From NCBI GenBank assembly GCA_037349105.1, contig JAYJMM010000123.1, positions 5,890,001-5,954,000 on the forward strand: a stretch of 64,000 nucleotides of DNA. Direction: 5' to 3'. Position numbers and translations under genes: made by a program. The notes below the pieces were generated by a model that worked only from the letters and a program-made list of their open reading frames with translations, did no database searches and had not been told where the DNA came from. This document shows positions 11,921 through 25,900 of this stretch, in pieces. Every line of letters starts with the position of its first letter. Position 1 is the first letter of the stretch. This DNA is from Limnomonas spitsbergensis (lineage: Eukaryota > Chlorophyta > Chlorophyceae > Chlamydomonadales).

Positions 11921-13952
11921 AGGGTTCAGGGTTTAGACCTCGGGCTGGCATTAAAAGGACCGTAAAGAGGGAATGAGGGCTGGGGGACATTTCAGTGTCG
12001 TTTTTTTGTGACACGCCACAGCTCAGGTACGTATCAGCTACCTTCTGGCCTTGGGCCGAAGATCTCAGGCACGAACAGCCATGCTGCTGGGGCCACCAGC
12101 CGTAGGCCGGCCAGGGTTTCTCTGATATTTTCACATCCCGGTGGCGCGCGCCACGAACGCGCATGGGAATCCATGGGGTTCCTTATGCCACCGCATGGGT
12201 GCATGCGTGGCACGGCTAATTAAGCCGTAGGAACCAATTGAAGGCCACTGTCTACATACTCTCCTTAACAAACTGCGACACGTTCCGCGCTGGGCACCAT
12301 TGTTCATTTGGAAGTTATTTTGGCTTAGTACCCTAGCAGGGTGGAACTGCCGGCTTCGTTGTAGGAATCGAGGGGACACGAGAGCAAGGAATGAGCCGAT
12401 GCAGGAGAAGGACATTGCTTTGTATACTGCCAGTCAATGATGCGCCATCCGTCTTGCTGTGCTCTCATACAACGCTAAACAATAATTGCAGGGCTGACAG
12501 AGGTGCTGAAAAGTTTGCCACAACCCAGTATCGGTGTTCCACTTCAATCTCACTGGACGGCAGATTTTCTGCTTTCCTGCCCCCTCCCTCCTTTTTCTCT
12601 GAACGGGACAGCCTGTCCCGTTATGAGTCCGCAAAGCCTGCCCTTGTCGAGCAAGGCCTAGGGGTGAATACCCATTTTTCTGCCTACTCCTGGCTACATT
12701 TGTTGCTACTCTCCCAAAGTTGGGCATGCATACGACCATCATGCTTGTTCTTCTGCTCAATGCTACAATTGCGTGTTGTTGCAATCATTGTGCATGAACA
12801 GTTGTCATGGGTCAGCATCTGCCACTCTGCCTTGGCAGTGAGTTCCGGTTCACCCTACCCCTACGTCCTCCATATGTTTCCGTGCAACATACCGGTACCT
12901 GCAACCTAGCGTGCGACTAGTAACCATTCGGACATGCTTGCTGGTTAATCAATGTTTACAGTGTGCGGTGTTGTTCTGGCGCTAGCTTACATATTGTACA
13001 TGCTGAAAGCACTAGTCTTCATATGGATACATGCTGATCAGCCCGCTCTGCATGCTTTGGGCCCTAACCTACATCGGGCTCACAGCAGGAGGTCCGACAT
13101 CCTGGCCGGTTCTTCCAGTAAGAAAAGAACTCCAAAGAAATGCATTAAGCCCCGGACATCGTTCTTCTTTGTAGACATTTCCCCTGAGTTTTTTTTCCAG
13201 CGCCCCATACGTGATAACTTCCAGAATCTGCTTACAGCGACCGTTCAACCCTACAGTCAAAGAAACAGAGCTCCAACACGGACGAAATAAATGAGAAAAT
13301 AAAACGGAATTCATTATCTCGGATCTCATCAATTTCTGCAATGTTCCTAGATTGCTATCTTGCTCTTGCAGCCACCATACTGTCCCCGAAAACAGAACTG
13401 TGTTCGACTGCACTCACACACGAGCCCATTTTGATTCTCTTGAACGCTCCAGGCTTCACGCACCTCTCTCGAGATCAGCACAAACGTCGTCAAGAGGTCA
13501 CACCACCCTCACTCTACCTACAACCGTGACCAATTGAACCCTAACGGTTTTAAAAACATGGGCTTACCGCGAAGGCAGGCGTCCATCCCAAGACTTGCCT
13601 GCTTGCGTCTCTCAAGCATCACTCAACGAAATAATATTGTTTCCCGAATCATGCACCGCACAGTCACTGGAGACAGCGGGCGCACAAACCATTCCAAGGG
13701 GAGACACTACCGGGAACTAGGGCAGTTTGTACTCATGACTCCACTCCCTAAAGTCAAGCATCCTTATTCGGGATAGATGGAGCCTTGAAGGCCACGTTGG
13801 AACCATGGCTGCCCATCTCACTGCACAATCATCTGGACATCCTTGCCTCATGTCCTCGCCCCTTCGGCTCCAGCTGCCCCTCTGCCTCGCCCCCCCAAAG
13901 CATATCAACACCAGCTCCATCCCCCCGTCCCTGCTGCCTTGCGCCCGCCCGC
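11921..13952. other. Intergenic region between convergent PPR and ABC1K genes
   Basis: About 2 kb between two stop codons facing each other. Base composition is closer to balanced and repeats are few. I see no convincing exon; the longest frames (for example 12391-12909) have no recognisable motif. The region must hold both 3' UTRs. A perfect short palindrome lies at 12602-12622. Confidence 0.6.
12602..12622. other. Perfect 10-bp-arm palindrome
   Basis: AACGGGACAG, one base, then CTGTCCCGTT. It lies about 680 bp beyond the PPR stop. It could form a hairpin in either transcript, but function is unknown. Confidence 0.5.
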
Positions 13953-16900
13953 TTACATATACAACTCCCTCACCACTCGTGCCGTGACGCGGCTCACCAG
14001 CCTCTGCACCAGGCCCGGCAAGATCTCAGTCGCCACCGTGGGCATCATGGGCAGCAGCTCGTTCAGGAGCATGCGTTGCTGGTCCATCTGCGCCGGGGAG
14101 CTCCCGCCGGGCACCATCATGGATTGCAGGCTCTGGCCGCGGGTCAGGAATGTGATGATCTTTGTAACGTTGCGCACCACTTGTCGGTCCTCATCGGTCA
14201 CGTTGGGGGCCAGGGGCACAGTGGAGCGGCGGGCACCTGCAGGGACAAGGTGCACTGAGACAAGGTGCGGCTCTAATGTGCAACCAGCTGCGGCTCTTAT
14301 CCCCCTGCTCCTCATCTAACCATGTTGCAAGTCCTGCTTTACAGTCCAGTCCTGCCTGAAAATAGAACCCCTTCGGACACCCAGTGTGGCCCTCCTTTTA
14401 CCTGGCAGTAGCACCGGCAGCACAACCGACTGCCACCCCAGCTGCTGCACCAACAGGTCCAGCTGCTCCCTGCTCAGCGCGTCAATGCTCTTGACCATCT
14501 CGTCCAGAATAAACTCGCGGAACCACGCGCCCTCCTTGGACAGGATGAAGCGCAGCGCTTCCCGCGTGTTCCCGCTGTCCGCGCCCCCGCCCGCGTTCGC
14601 GACCGGGAAGCCTCCAGGTCCGCCGGCCGGCGCCGGCGCGAGGCCCGCGCTGACCATCAGCGCCGGCAGGCCCAACGCTTGGCTGAACGGTGACATCTGC
14701 ACCAACTGGCTCAGGAAGGTCGTTGCAGGCACCAGCCCACCCGAGCCTGCACCCGGAAACGGGAAGCCAAAGCCGCGCCCTGAGGACGACGCATCGTCCG
14801 GCATGGTCGAGGTGAAGCCGCCGCCAGGCCGCGGGCTGCCTGAACTGCTGTTTGTGCTCCCCTCGCCACTGTTGAGGGAAGATGCGGCCATGTCGGGCAA
14901 GTCCATCGCTCCCCTGGCGCTCGTCGACGCCACCGAATAGTCCTCGAGAGCGCCTAGCAGATCGATCAGGCGGTCTGGGCAGGCAGGGGAATGTTTTTGA
15001 TTTGAGAGGTTTTTAGAAGAGGTTTTCAGGTGAGGCTTTCAGGTGAGGTTTTCAGGTGAGGGTTTTCAGGTGAGGGTTTTCACAGCGGGTCGTGAATGGG
15101 AGTTTTGAGTCAAGGTCTTAAAATAGGGTATTCAATGAGGGTCTTGAAGGTTGGTACACATCGCCACCACGAATAGGCCCCATGGATAGACCTCCTAGAC
15201 CCATGGGGAGAGGCGAATGCGTCTCATATCATGACACATAAGGCGGTATCGGCAGGCAGGAAGACGTTAATTTAGGGATGTCCTTTGCAAAAAGCTTAAG
15301 ATATAGAGTGCTTAGGAAAATAAAAAGGGAGGAAAATAAAGGCAAAGCGCGACTGGTTTGACGACTCGTCAGTCACCGTCCTGGCTTAATACGAGTCATC
15401 GTCAGCAGGTGCAACCTCGATGACAAAAACTAAAGAAGTGGTTTTTCTGTTCTCGACGTCGGGTGAAGGCGATGTGTTATCGCAAATTTAATGCACATAA
15501 TGCGCTACGAGTCATTGACATTTGTCGTCAGCTACCAATCGGACCCACTGCCCACTCACTAACTAATGCCGTACGCATTACCAGTTGACAACGCGACAAC
15601 TCAGTCACGATGCGCCATGCCGCCATCGCAATAAATCGCTAGGTTGTTCGCGACCGAAAGAGATTTCTTTCAGAAAGGGTGGAAGGTGATGGTGTTCAGA
15701 GAGGTTTGTAGGTAAGGGGTTTTAGAACAGGGTCTTAATTCTGCCTAGGTGGCAACTTTGTTGCTATGTGCGCATCTCACAGCAACAAAGATGCCTCCTA
15801 GGGTTAAGGATTTTAGATTCACCCTGAGGCATAACATAGAAACCGACAGGAGCGCTGCTCACCCGCATTAAAAATTTGCCTAGGAGATACAACATAGGGT
15901 TTTAAATCCACCCTTAAAACCTACACTAGCAACACAACGGGGCGCTGCTCACCCGCATCGAAGATGCCGCTCTTCCCATAGACCATGTACTTGAGTGCCT
16001 CCCTCAGCCTGGGAGAGTCGTCCGTTAGCAAACGCTTGCTGATGTAAGGGTACGCCTCGTCAACCAGGGCGAAATCCGGGTTGCCGACTAGAGCAATACC
16101 TGGAGGGGGGGAATATATTCGGCACCACAGGGTTCAGAGAAAAAGTTGTCATTTCATGATCTTGGGTTTTGTATGCCGAAATTCTGCAACAAGATAGGGT
16201 TCAGACAACGACACGGAAGAATACGACAATCAACTGAAAACTTGAACACTTGCAGCACCTCATCCCGGGCAATCGAGTTAGAATAGCACCCTACATAAGA
16301 AGCTGACAAACTTGATCCCTACCGCCGAGGGGGTATCTTTTCTGCCAGGTTCAACACCCCAAACCCCTGCTTTCCTTTCACACACCCGTCAGGGTCACAC
16401 TCCCACACTCCCGCCCTCCACACACCTTCCAGCACACTGATGGCACGGATGATGAGCGCAAAGTACGGCGGGATACGGAACGGGTAATCAAACGTGATCT
16501 GCGCCAGGTCAGCAGCCAGCTCCTGGAAGTTGATGTTCTTAGCACCTCCCCCCTCCAATGCCTGGTCGAACACCTGTGTACCACATTTGCTTTTTGTGAG
16601 TCCAATGATCTGTCAGGAAAAGCTGAACACATGACTGGTGAAGTTTTTTGTCAAGTTTTTACAGTCCAACAAAGCATCACAATGGTATGAATGAAAATGA
16701 TCAAATGCACTTGATGTTCTTGACACCTCCCCCCTCTAGTGCTTGGTTGAAAACCTGTGTGTTGTACTATTTGTAACCTCTAGTCCAATGAGCTGTTTGT
16801 GAAGACCGAAGAACTGTGTACGTGCTCTCCAGGGTTTCTTTTAGTGACATTCGGAATACATTTTTAATACCAGAAGCGGTGAGGTTTGCGAAATTTTCCC

Positions 16901-19900
16901 GATCCCAATTGATTTCGTCGATTTTCCTTACCTCGCTACTGAACCTCAGCTTTGCCGAATTAATTGTTTGGTTACCACTTTGGTTACGACTCATAACCAG
17001 TAACCACTAAAAAAATCCCTGGTGCTCTCTTCCGGTATGTCCAGCACCTGCACATATACCGTTCTACCAGTATGTCCAACACCTGCACATATACTCCATG
17101 TGACAAAGAGTCCAATGCGCTCTCTGTAAAGACTGGACAAACGTCCGGGGCATGGAGGACAAGTAACTATGACATATGTTCCCGATGTACAAGCCATGTG
17201 CCCCATATACAAGCCATGTACCCGATGTACAAGCCATGTAATGGATGTACATAATGTACAATGCATGTATCTGATGTACAATCCATGTCCCCGATATACC
17301 GTATACAGGATGTACAAGCCATAAACCCAAATTACAATATGTGCCAGCCATTTTAAGTGGACAAGCTGTCAAGGCTGACAGAAAATGCTGACCCATGAGG
17401 CCATGAGTAATCTGTAAAATTAAAACACATAATCACGACTCGACCAGATATACGGAAACATGTACAACCCACAGCCAGGCCTCCCCCCACCATAGCCAAC
17501 ACGGGCAGAATTGGCTGCAGGTCTGTGCCCTCTGGAATGAACGCCAGCGTGACAAAAAACTTCACCCCCCACCCTGATCATAGGCCCAAGGCCTCTGGGT
17601 TACCCGAAACCTGAAGATCCCACAGCTAAATTTGGGTCCCCCCTGGTGAGCCCCCCGCCCCACCTTGGCCAACACGGGCAGAATAGGCCGCAAGTCTGTG
17701 CCCTCTGGAATGAACTCCAGCGTGACAAAGTCCTTGACGATGGCCTCGTAGTCGCGGTGGATCAGATGACTGATTGCCTCGATCATGCCGAACTTGATCT
17801 CGTCACCGACCTCACTCTGAAAAATAAGTGAGTGACAGTTTGTGAAAGTGAGTTGGGCGGGGAAGGGATGGAGGGAGGCGTACAAGCTAGTCAGGGGTGG
17901 GGTGAGTGGGGTGAAGTGGGGTGGGTGGGGGGGGGGCATGAAAACTACTTGCAGAGGGAAGGGATGGGGGGCGGGGGCAGGCGAGGGGGCAGCTTATGGG
18001 ATGGATGCATGCTGTAAGTGTTGGCCATGAGACTTAGGCAGGTCGTGGAACCCCGGGTCATGCGCTGATCCGCTTAGAAAAACGGCTTCCTGATTTCAGT
18101 GATTAAAAGGTGCTCAGCCGCAAGCACATGCAGCTAACTGAAGCCAGGCGCGCCTATTTCACCCCCTGAAGGAGAGATCCCCCCCTCCCTTTTTGTCGGC
18201 CTCTTTGTTGCCCCCTTCCTCTTAGCGCCTAGTGGTCCCCCCCCCCTTGTCTTCCTAAATTTCCCTCCTCCTTTTTCCTCCTCCTTCTCTCCCCTCACAC
18301 ACCACAGGTGTATAGGGGCTCTGCCCCAAGCGCACAAACTCCGTCTCTCCCAGGCGCTTGCAAAGCTGAAGGGTTCCACCCTCCTGATCATGAGCCCAAA
18401 GGGTGCAGGGCTAGCATACACCCTGAAGCCTCACCATGAGCCCAGAGGGCTGAAGGGTTGACCCTAGGTTCACACTTTCACAATGATCACGGGCCCCAAG
18501 GCCTCTTGTGTTACCCCAAACTAAACACCAAGGGCCCAGAGGGTTGAAGGGATAATATTCACTTTAACCCCTCAACAAGGGCCCGAAGGGCATATAAGGG
18601 TTAACATCCACCCTGAACCCTCACCATGTGCCCATAGGGCTGAAAGGTTTTCCATTCGCCCTGAACCCTCACCCTGAACCCAAAGGGCTGAAGGGTTAAC
18701 ATCCACCCTGAACCCTGGCCATGTGCCCATAGGGCTGTCAAGGGTTTTCATTCATCCTGAACCCTCACCCTGAACCCAAAGGGCTGTACAGGGTTATCCA
18801 TTCATCCTGAACCCTCACCATGAGCCCGAAGTCAAGGATGGCTAGCCTGCCATCAGGGGTGCGGATCAGGTTGCCCGGGTGCGGGTCCGAGTGGAAGAAC
18901 CCGTGCTCCAGCAACTGCTTCAGGAAGCAAATGACCCCGACGTTGACAAGCACGCCGACGTCGTCGGCCTTGCTTTGGCTCAGCTTCTCACCGTCCAGCC
19001 AGCCTGTCGTCAGCACACGGCGCGAGGTGTAGTCCGAGTAGGTGACGGGCACCACAACCTGCGGGATACAAGAGGGATAAAGAGGGGCAGAAGAGGGATA
19101 AAAAGGGGTCGAAGAAAGGTAGAAAGGGATTATGATGAGGAGTAACAGAGGGATACAAGAGGGGCAAAAGAGTATGTAAGAGGGGTTAAGAGCTGAGCTG
19201 ATAACCTGTGCTTCATCCACGCCCAGCCAGCCTACTTGTACCATGTGTAAACACGCGGCAATAGTTGCTGGGTGCAGTCTGGACAGGCACCCAGCACCAC
19301 AGCCAGGGTAGGAAATAAATACACACAAAATAGGCGCCCGGGACTGAGGGTCCACACACTTTATTTGATCAATTCAGGGCCTTCCGGTCAACCAGATGAC
19401 GCCGTTGCAGGCTCCTTTCTTTCGACCCTCACCCCCTGCCCTTCGTCTACCTTGTCCTAGCGCTCCCACCTGAGGCAGATCGACGCGCATCATCTCGGCG
19501 AAGCGAGTCGCATTCTGCCCCTCCTTCACATAGTCCAGCTCCTCAAAGAACCTGCATCAGGGTTATGGGAGAAGGGTTTAGGGCCCAGTTCCTCAAAAAA
19601 ACTGCATCAGGGTTAAGGGTCCAGCTCCTCAAAGAACCTGCTTCCGGGTTAGGGGTTTGAGGGTCCAGCTCTTCAAAAAATCTGCATCAGGGTTTAGGGG
19701 TTTGAGGGTCCAGCTCCTCAAAAAACCTGCATCAGGGTTTAGGGTCCAGCTCCTCAAAGAACCTGCTTCCGGGTTAGGGGTTTGAGGGTGCAACTCCTCA
19801 AAAAATCTGCATCAGGGTTTAGGGGCCCGCTCTTCCAAGGACCTGCATCAGGGTTAAGGGTGAAGGTCCAGCTCCTCAAAGAACCTGCATCGCACTCGCA

Positions 19901-22900
19901 CACGAAGGCATGCATGACAAACTGAGGAACCAGCTCCTTGCCGCAGGACCTTACAAGGTAATTCTTCCCAAACTGAGCAGCCAGATCCACACCACATGAC
20001 CACTGACCATGGTTCTTCACCTCCCATGTCTTAATCTTGACCCTTCCCTGCATGCACACACTCGTCTCAGAAAAAAACCCCTCCGTGTTTCATCTTCATG
20101 ACTTTGTAGGCCTCCTAGGAGGAGTCCATGCCAGGTACCTTAAGTCTCGCCTGGCTCGTCCCCACCCTCCTGATGTCCCCCTACCCCCTTACCCACAGGC
20201 CCCCCTCCTAAAGTACATGCCATCACCCCCCCCTCCCTCCCTGCGTCACACACGCACCTCGTCGCCCACTCGTCCAGCATGCCTAACACTTCCTCCCCCC
20301 CCCCCCTATCTCTTCCTCCCAGCCTTCCCCCCCCTCCCTCCCTGCGTCACACACGCACCTCGTCGCCCACTCGTCCAGCAGGGCCACGACATCTGCACGC
20401 TTCGTCACATCGGGCAGGAACTTCCGCATCTGGTCGTGCACAGGTTCAAACAGGAAGGTCAGTGCTCAAATTCATGAACCTTGCAGCCATCTCCAGGCTT
20501 GCATCTACTTGGGACGGGATGGGACGGAAGATGTTCTTGCAGCCATCTCCAGGCTTGCATCTACTTGGGACGGGATGGGACGGAAGATGTTCTTGCAGCT
20601 GCCTACACCTTGTGGTTACGGATCTACACCTCACTCACCCAACTGCATCCCACAATACATAACACAGTATAGATCTAGATCTCCCTTCTTGCAGCTGCCT
20701 ACACCTTTTGGTTACGGATCTACACCTCACTCACCCAACTGCATCCCACAATACATAACACAGTATAGATCTAGATCTCCCTTCTTGCAGCTGCCTACAC
20801 CTTGTGGTTACGGATCTACACCTCACTCACCCAACTGCATCCCACAAAACATAACACAGTATAGATCTAGATCTCCCTTCTTGCAGCTGCCTACATCTTG
20901 TGGTTACGGATCTACACCTCACTCACCCAACTGCATCCCACAATACATAACACAGTATAGATCTAGATCTCCCTTCTTGCAGCTGCCTACACCTTGTGGT
21001 TACGGATCTACACCTCACTCGCCCAACTGCATCCCACAATACATAACACAGTATAGATCTAGATCTCCCTTCTTGCAGCTGCCTACACCTTGTGGTTACG
21101 GATCTACACCTCACTCACCCAACTGCATCCCACAATACATAACACAGTATAGATCTAGATCTCCCTTCTTGCAGCTGCCTACACCTTGTGGTTACGGATC
21201 TACACCTCACTCACCCAACTGCATCCCACAAAACATAACACAGTATAGATCTAGATCTCCCTTCTTGCAGCTGCCTACACCTTGTGGTTACGGATCTACA
21301 CCTCACTCACCCAACTGCATCCCACAATACATAACACAGTATAGATCTAGATCTCCCTTCTTGCAGCTGCCTACACCTTGTGGTTACGGATCTACACCTC
21401 ACTCGCCCAACTGCATCCCACAATACATAACACAGTATAGATCTAGATCTCCCTTCTTGCAGCTGCCTACACCTTGTGGTTACGGATCTACACCTCACTC
21501 ACCCAACTGCATCCCACAATACATAACACAGTATAGATCTAGATCTCCCTTCTTGCAGCTGCCTACACCTTGTGGTTACGGATCTACACCTCACTCGCCC
21601 AACTGCATCCCACAATACATAACACAGTATAGATCTAGATCTCCCTTCTTGCAGCTGCCTACACCTTGTGGTTACGGATCTACACCTCACTCGCCCAACT
21701 GCATCCCACAATACATAACACAGTATAGATCTAGATCTCCCTTCTTGCAGCTGCCTACACCTTGTGGTTACGGATCTACACCTCACTCACCCAACTGCAT
21801 CCCACAATACATAACACAGTATAGATCTAGATCTCCCTTCTTGCAGCTGCCTACACCTTGTGGTTACGGATCTACACCTCACTCACCCAACTGCATCCCA
21901 CAAAACATAACACAGTATAGATCTAGATCTCCCTTCTTGCAGCTGCCTGCACCTTGTGGTTACGGATCTACACCTCACTCACCCAACTGCATCCCACAAT
22001 ACATAACACAGTATAGATCTAGATCTCCCTCCTTGCAGCTGCCTACACCTTTTGGTTACGGATCTACACCTCACTCACCCAACTGCATCCCACAATACAT
22101 AACACAGTATAGATCTAGATCTCCCTTCTTGCAGCTGCCTACACCTTGTGGTTACGGATCTACACCTCACTCACCCAACTGCATCCCACAATACATAACA
22201 CAGTATAGATCTAGATCTCCCTTCTTGCAGTTGTCTTCCCAGCTGCAAGGTGGCAGTTACTTCCTTCCTATGGAGGGCAACTGATGCTTCAAAGCAAGCG
22301 CTCTTTGCCAACCGCCAACTGTTCTTGGCGGCGGCCAGGAGGGTGATAGGCAGGCACAGGAGGGGTCCAGACATCTGGTCGCCCTTCTTTTTTAATGAAA
22401 TGCAAATTTTATACCAAATTTGCTTCTCGCTTTACCTTGTCTCCGTGACGTCTTCCAGTTTTACAGGTTTTTGCCTTTCTGACTTCTCGTACTGACTTGC
22501 ATCCCCAGATACGATGTCGCTCTCTCTCCGCCAGCAGCACCCCAAGGTACAGAATGATGTTCAGAACTAGATCTCCATCGCCCAACTACACCTTGAGGTT
22601 ACGGATCTACACCTCACTCGCCCAACTGCACCCCAAGATACATACTGCTGTACAGATCTAGATCTCTCTCGCCCACCTGCACCCCAAGGTACCGGATGAT
22701 GTACAGATCCACAGTGACCGTCTCCAGCACATATGGGCGCTGCACCTTGACTGCCACCTGCTCCCCAGTCTTGAGCCGGCCCTTGTACACCTGCATTCGG
22801 AACACCAGAGGTCAAGATATGCCAGTCCCTTGGAGCGACTGGGACACTTATTCCGTGAATCCAAACAAATGAGGAGCCGGACATTTTTTGATGGCAGGCA

Positions 22901-25900
22901 GGAATTTCGGACGTGCAAGTAGCGATTGCACAAAGCATTCTAGGTGATAATCACACAAAGGTTTTCTCTTGACTTCATTTTCTCTCACACTTCATTCTCC
23001 CCTGGTCATTTTTCCTTCCCCCCCTTTTTGGTGCGCACCAACGCGGCCACTAGAGCAGGGCCTCGAAGTGTACCGTCATTGACACCAGGGCTCACACCGG
23101 AGCCTTTGACACCACAGTGCAAAAACGAGAGTGCACAGCAGTGTCGATCCCTCAAGTGGCACCAAAATAGCTAGGCAGACAAGTGAGCGGGCTGACGGGC
23201 AAACAGTCGGGCAAGTGGGCGCACAGGCAGGCAGGCAGCCAGTGGGCAGGTAGGTGGGCAGGCGGGCGATCAGGCAAGCAGACAGGTAAACCTCACCTGG
23301 GTAAACCTTAACCTGGGTAAACCTCACCTGGCCCAAGGAAGCAGCTGCGATGGGCTCTGGTGTGAGCTCTGCGTACACCTCCTGCCACGGGGCGCCTAGC
23401 TCATCCTTGATAACCTGGGCAACAGGAGGATTTCGAGTGACTCTTGAAATGTGGGTGGACAAAGGGTGAAGCAGTAGAAACGAATAGCTTTTTGAATGTG
23501 TGGATAAAGGGTGGAGCGACAGCGAAAATGGGGCAGGGGGTGAACCACAACCTCGTGCACCCCCAGAAATAGTTGTAAATTGTTATTCTGTCGCGCACCA
23601 CTCCGCGTACCTCAACAAATACTTAATTTAACTTGGTTAAACCGGTTTTACGGTACTAGAAAGAAAGCGAGTCTGCCTCTCTCACCTGCATGGCCAGCTT
23701 GTCATCAAAGGAGGGCACTTTGTCGCACAGCTTCTGAAGCTCGTTCATGGCAGCCGGCGACAGAATGTCCGGTCGGATGGACAGCGCCTGACCTAGCTTG
23801 ATGTAGGCTGGGCCCAGGCTAGTCTAAGGAGCACAAGCAAGGAGTGGTGGTAATGGGCTGTAGTGAGTGGTGACAGCGAGCGGTGGCAGTGACTGATGGT
23901 AGTGAGTGGTGGTAGTTGGTTATAATGAGTGATGGTGGTCAGTGGTGGTAGTGAGTGGTGACATCGAGTGGCGGTAATGGGTTGCAGTGAGTGGTGACAG
24001 TGAGTGGTGGCAGTGGGTGGTGGTATTAAGCTGTAGTGAGTGGTGGTAGTGCGTGGTGGCATTGGGTTGTAGTGAGTGGTGGCGGTGAGTGATGGCAGTT
24101 GATTGTATTGAGTGGTGTCGGTGAGTGGTTGCAGTGAACGGTGGTGGTGACAATGAGTGGTGGCAGTGGGCTGTAGTGTGTGGTGGCGGTAAATGGCGAC
24201 AGTGAGTGGTGGTATTGGGATGTGGTGAGTGGTGACAGTGAGTGGTTGCAGTGAACGGTGGTGGTGAGTGGTGGCAGTGAGTGGTGGTAGTGGGCTGTAG
24301 TGTGTGGCGGCGATAAGTGGCGACAGTGAATGGTGGCAGTGAGTGGTGGTTTTGTGGTGTGGTGAGTGGTTGTAGTGCGTGGTGGTATTGGGTTATAGTG
24401 AGTGGTGGCGGTGAGTGGTGGCATTGGATTGTAATGTGTGGTGACTGTGAGTGGTTGCAGTGACCGGTGGTGGTGAGTGGTGGCAGTGCGTGGTGGTAAT
24501 GGGCTGTAATGTGTGGTGGCAGTGAGTGGTGGCAGTGTGTGGTGGCAGTGGGTTGTAGGGAGTGGTGGCGGTGCGTGATTATGTGAACGGTGGTGGTGAG
24601 TGGTGGTGGTGAACGGTGGCAGTGAATGGTGACACCGCGTGGTGGCAGTTAATGGTGGCCGTGAATGGAGATGCAATTGACTAAAAGTGGAAAACAAAAC
24701 ACTCTAGTCCTCCCTCATATTTCAACCGGGACAATCTCTCTCCGGATAACGTCGCTGCGCCTTCATGTTCCAGCCCCAAACTTCGGAAAAGCTCATAGCA
24801 TCGTAGACTTTGAATTGCCCTCCCTTGGGTATGAAGAAAATGTTTACTTCATGCTCCCCTTAGAAAACAGACAACAGCCTTTGGCGTTCACAATTGAGAT
24901 TGAGAACTCGACGTCCTTCGCCACCAAAACAATTTTAATGTTGAGGTATATGGCAAGGCGCACGTAAAACAAGAACCCACCATGATGTCCCGTAAGTCAA
25001 TCGCGCGTGCCACCTCAGTCTCCTTGAGTCGGCCGGCCGCTGCGTCCCAGACAAGCCTCGATATGAATCCACCTCCAATGCCTAGTGAGAAGAAGATGGA
25101 GGTCGGTGTCAGGATGGCCGTGTACAAATAGTTCCTCCCATTCATGAAGGGGACGCTATAGCCAAGTGGCTTGTAGAAGAGTAGCTCAATCGGTAGAGCA
25201 TGGTACCCAGATTGACCTCTTGAAGACCACTTGAAAATAAAGAAGCATGAACGGGAGGAACATTTCATTTTGTGTACCGGGGTTTGTTCAAATAAAATAC
25301 CAGTAGTATTGTAGTCCAGTACGAGCATATTGAGCATATACGGGCAGTACTGAACTGAACTGAGCATATACAGGCAGGACTGAACTGTACTGAGCATATA
25401 CAGGCAGTGCTAAACTGTATTGAGCATATACAGGCAGTACTGTACTGTACGGACCATATACAGTATGACAGGTCTGATCCCTAGACAAAGGAATTGTTGG
25501 AATGCAGGAGTGGTGGGGTAGAGGGACGGGACAGGAGGGGAGGGACAGAAGATGGGAGGGAGAGGGGCATATGACGATGGAGGGGAGAGAGAGAGAGGTA
25601 GGACAGATCATGCTGTTACTATCTGCTAAATCAGATACGCACTACTGTATCTGATACGAACAGCATCTGTATCTGTTACGGCATACCATGCGCTTTCCAT
25701 GTGACACCCACCAGGCCGCATGCGCCCCATGCCATGCTGTTTATATTGGGTACCCACCAGGCCTCATGCACCCCATTCCATGCTGTTTATATTGGGCACC
25801 CACCAGGCCTCATGCGCCCCATGCCATGCTGTTTATATTGGGCTCCCACCAGACCTCATGCGCCCCATGCCATGCTGTTTATGTTGGGCTCCCACCAGAC

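Noticed and set aside
12391..12909. 172-codon plus-strand frame in the PPR-ABC1K gap
   Set aside because: No recognisable domain, no splice or promoter context, and the composition looks non-coding.
20509..22284. 591-codon open frame on the plus strand
   Set aside because: It is the translation of the 96-bp satellite, whose length is divisible by three; the region is an intron of the minus-strand ABC1K gene and the peptide repeats a fixed 32-residue unit.
25160..25300. tRNA-like A-box (TAGCTCAATCGGTAGAGCA)
   Set aside because: The D-arm is good but there is no proper anticodon stem, no T-loop GGTTCGA within tRNA distance and no acceptor pairing. At most it is the head of an old tRNA-derived SINE.
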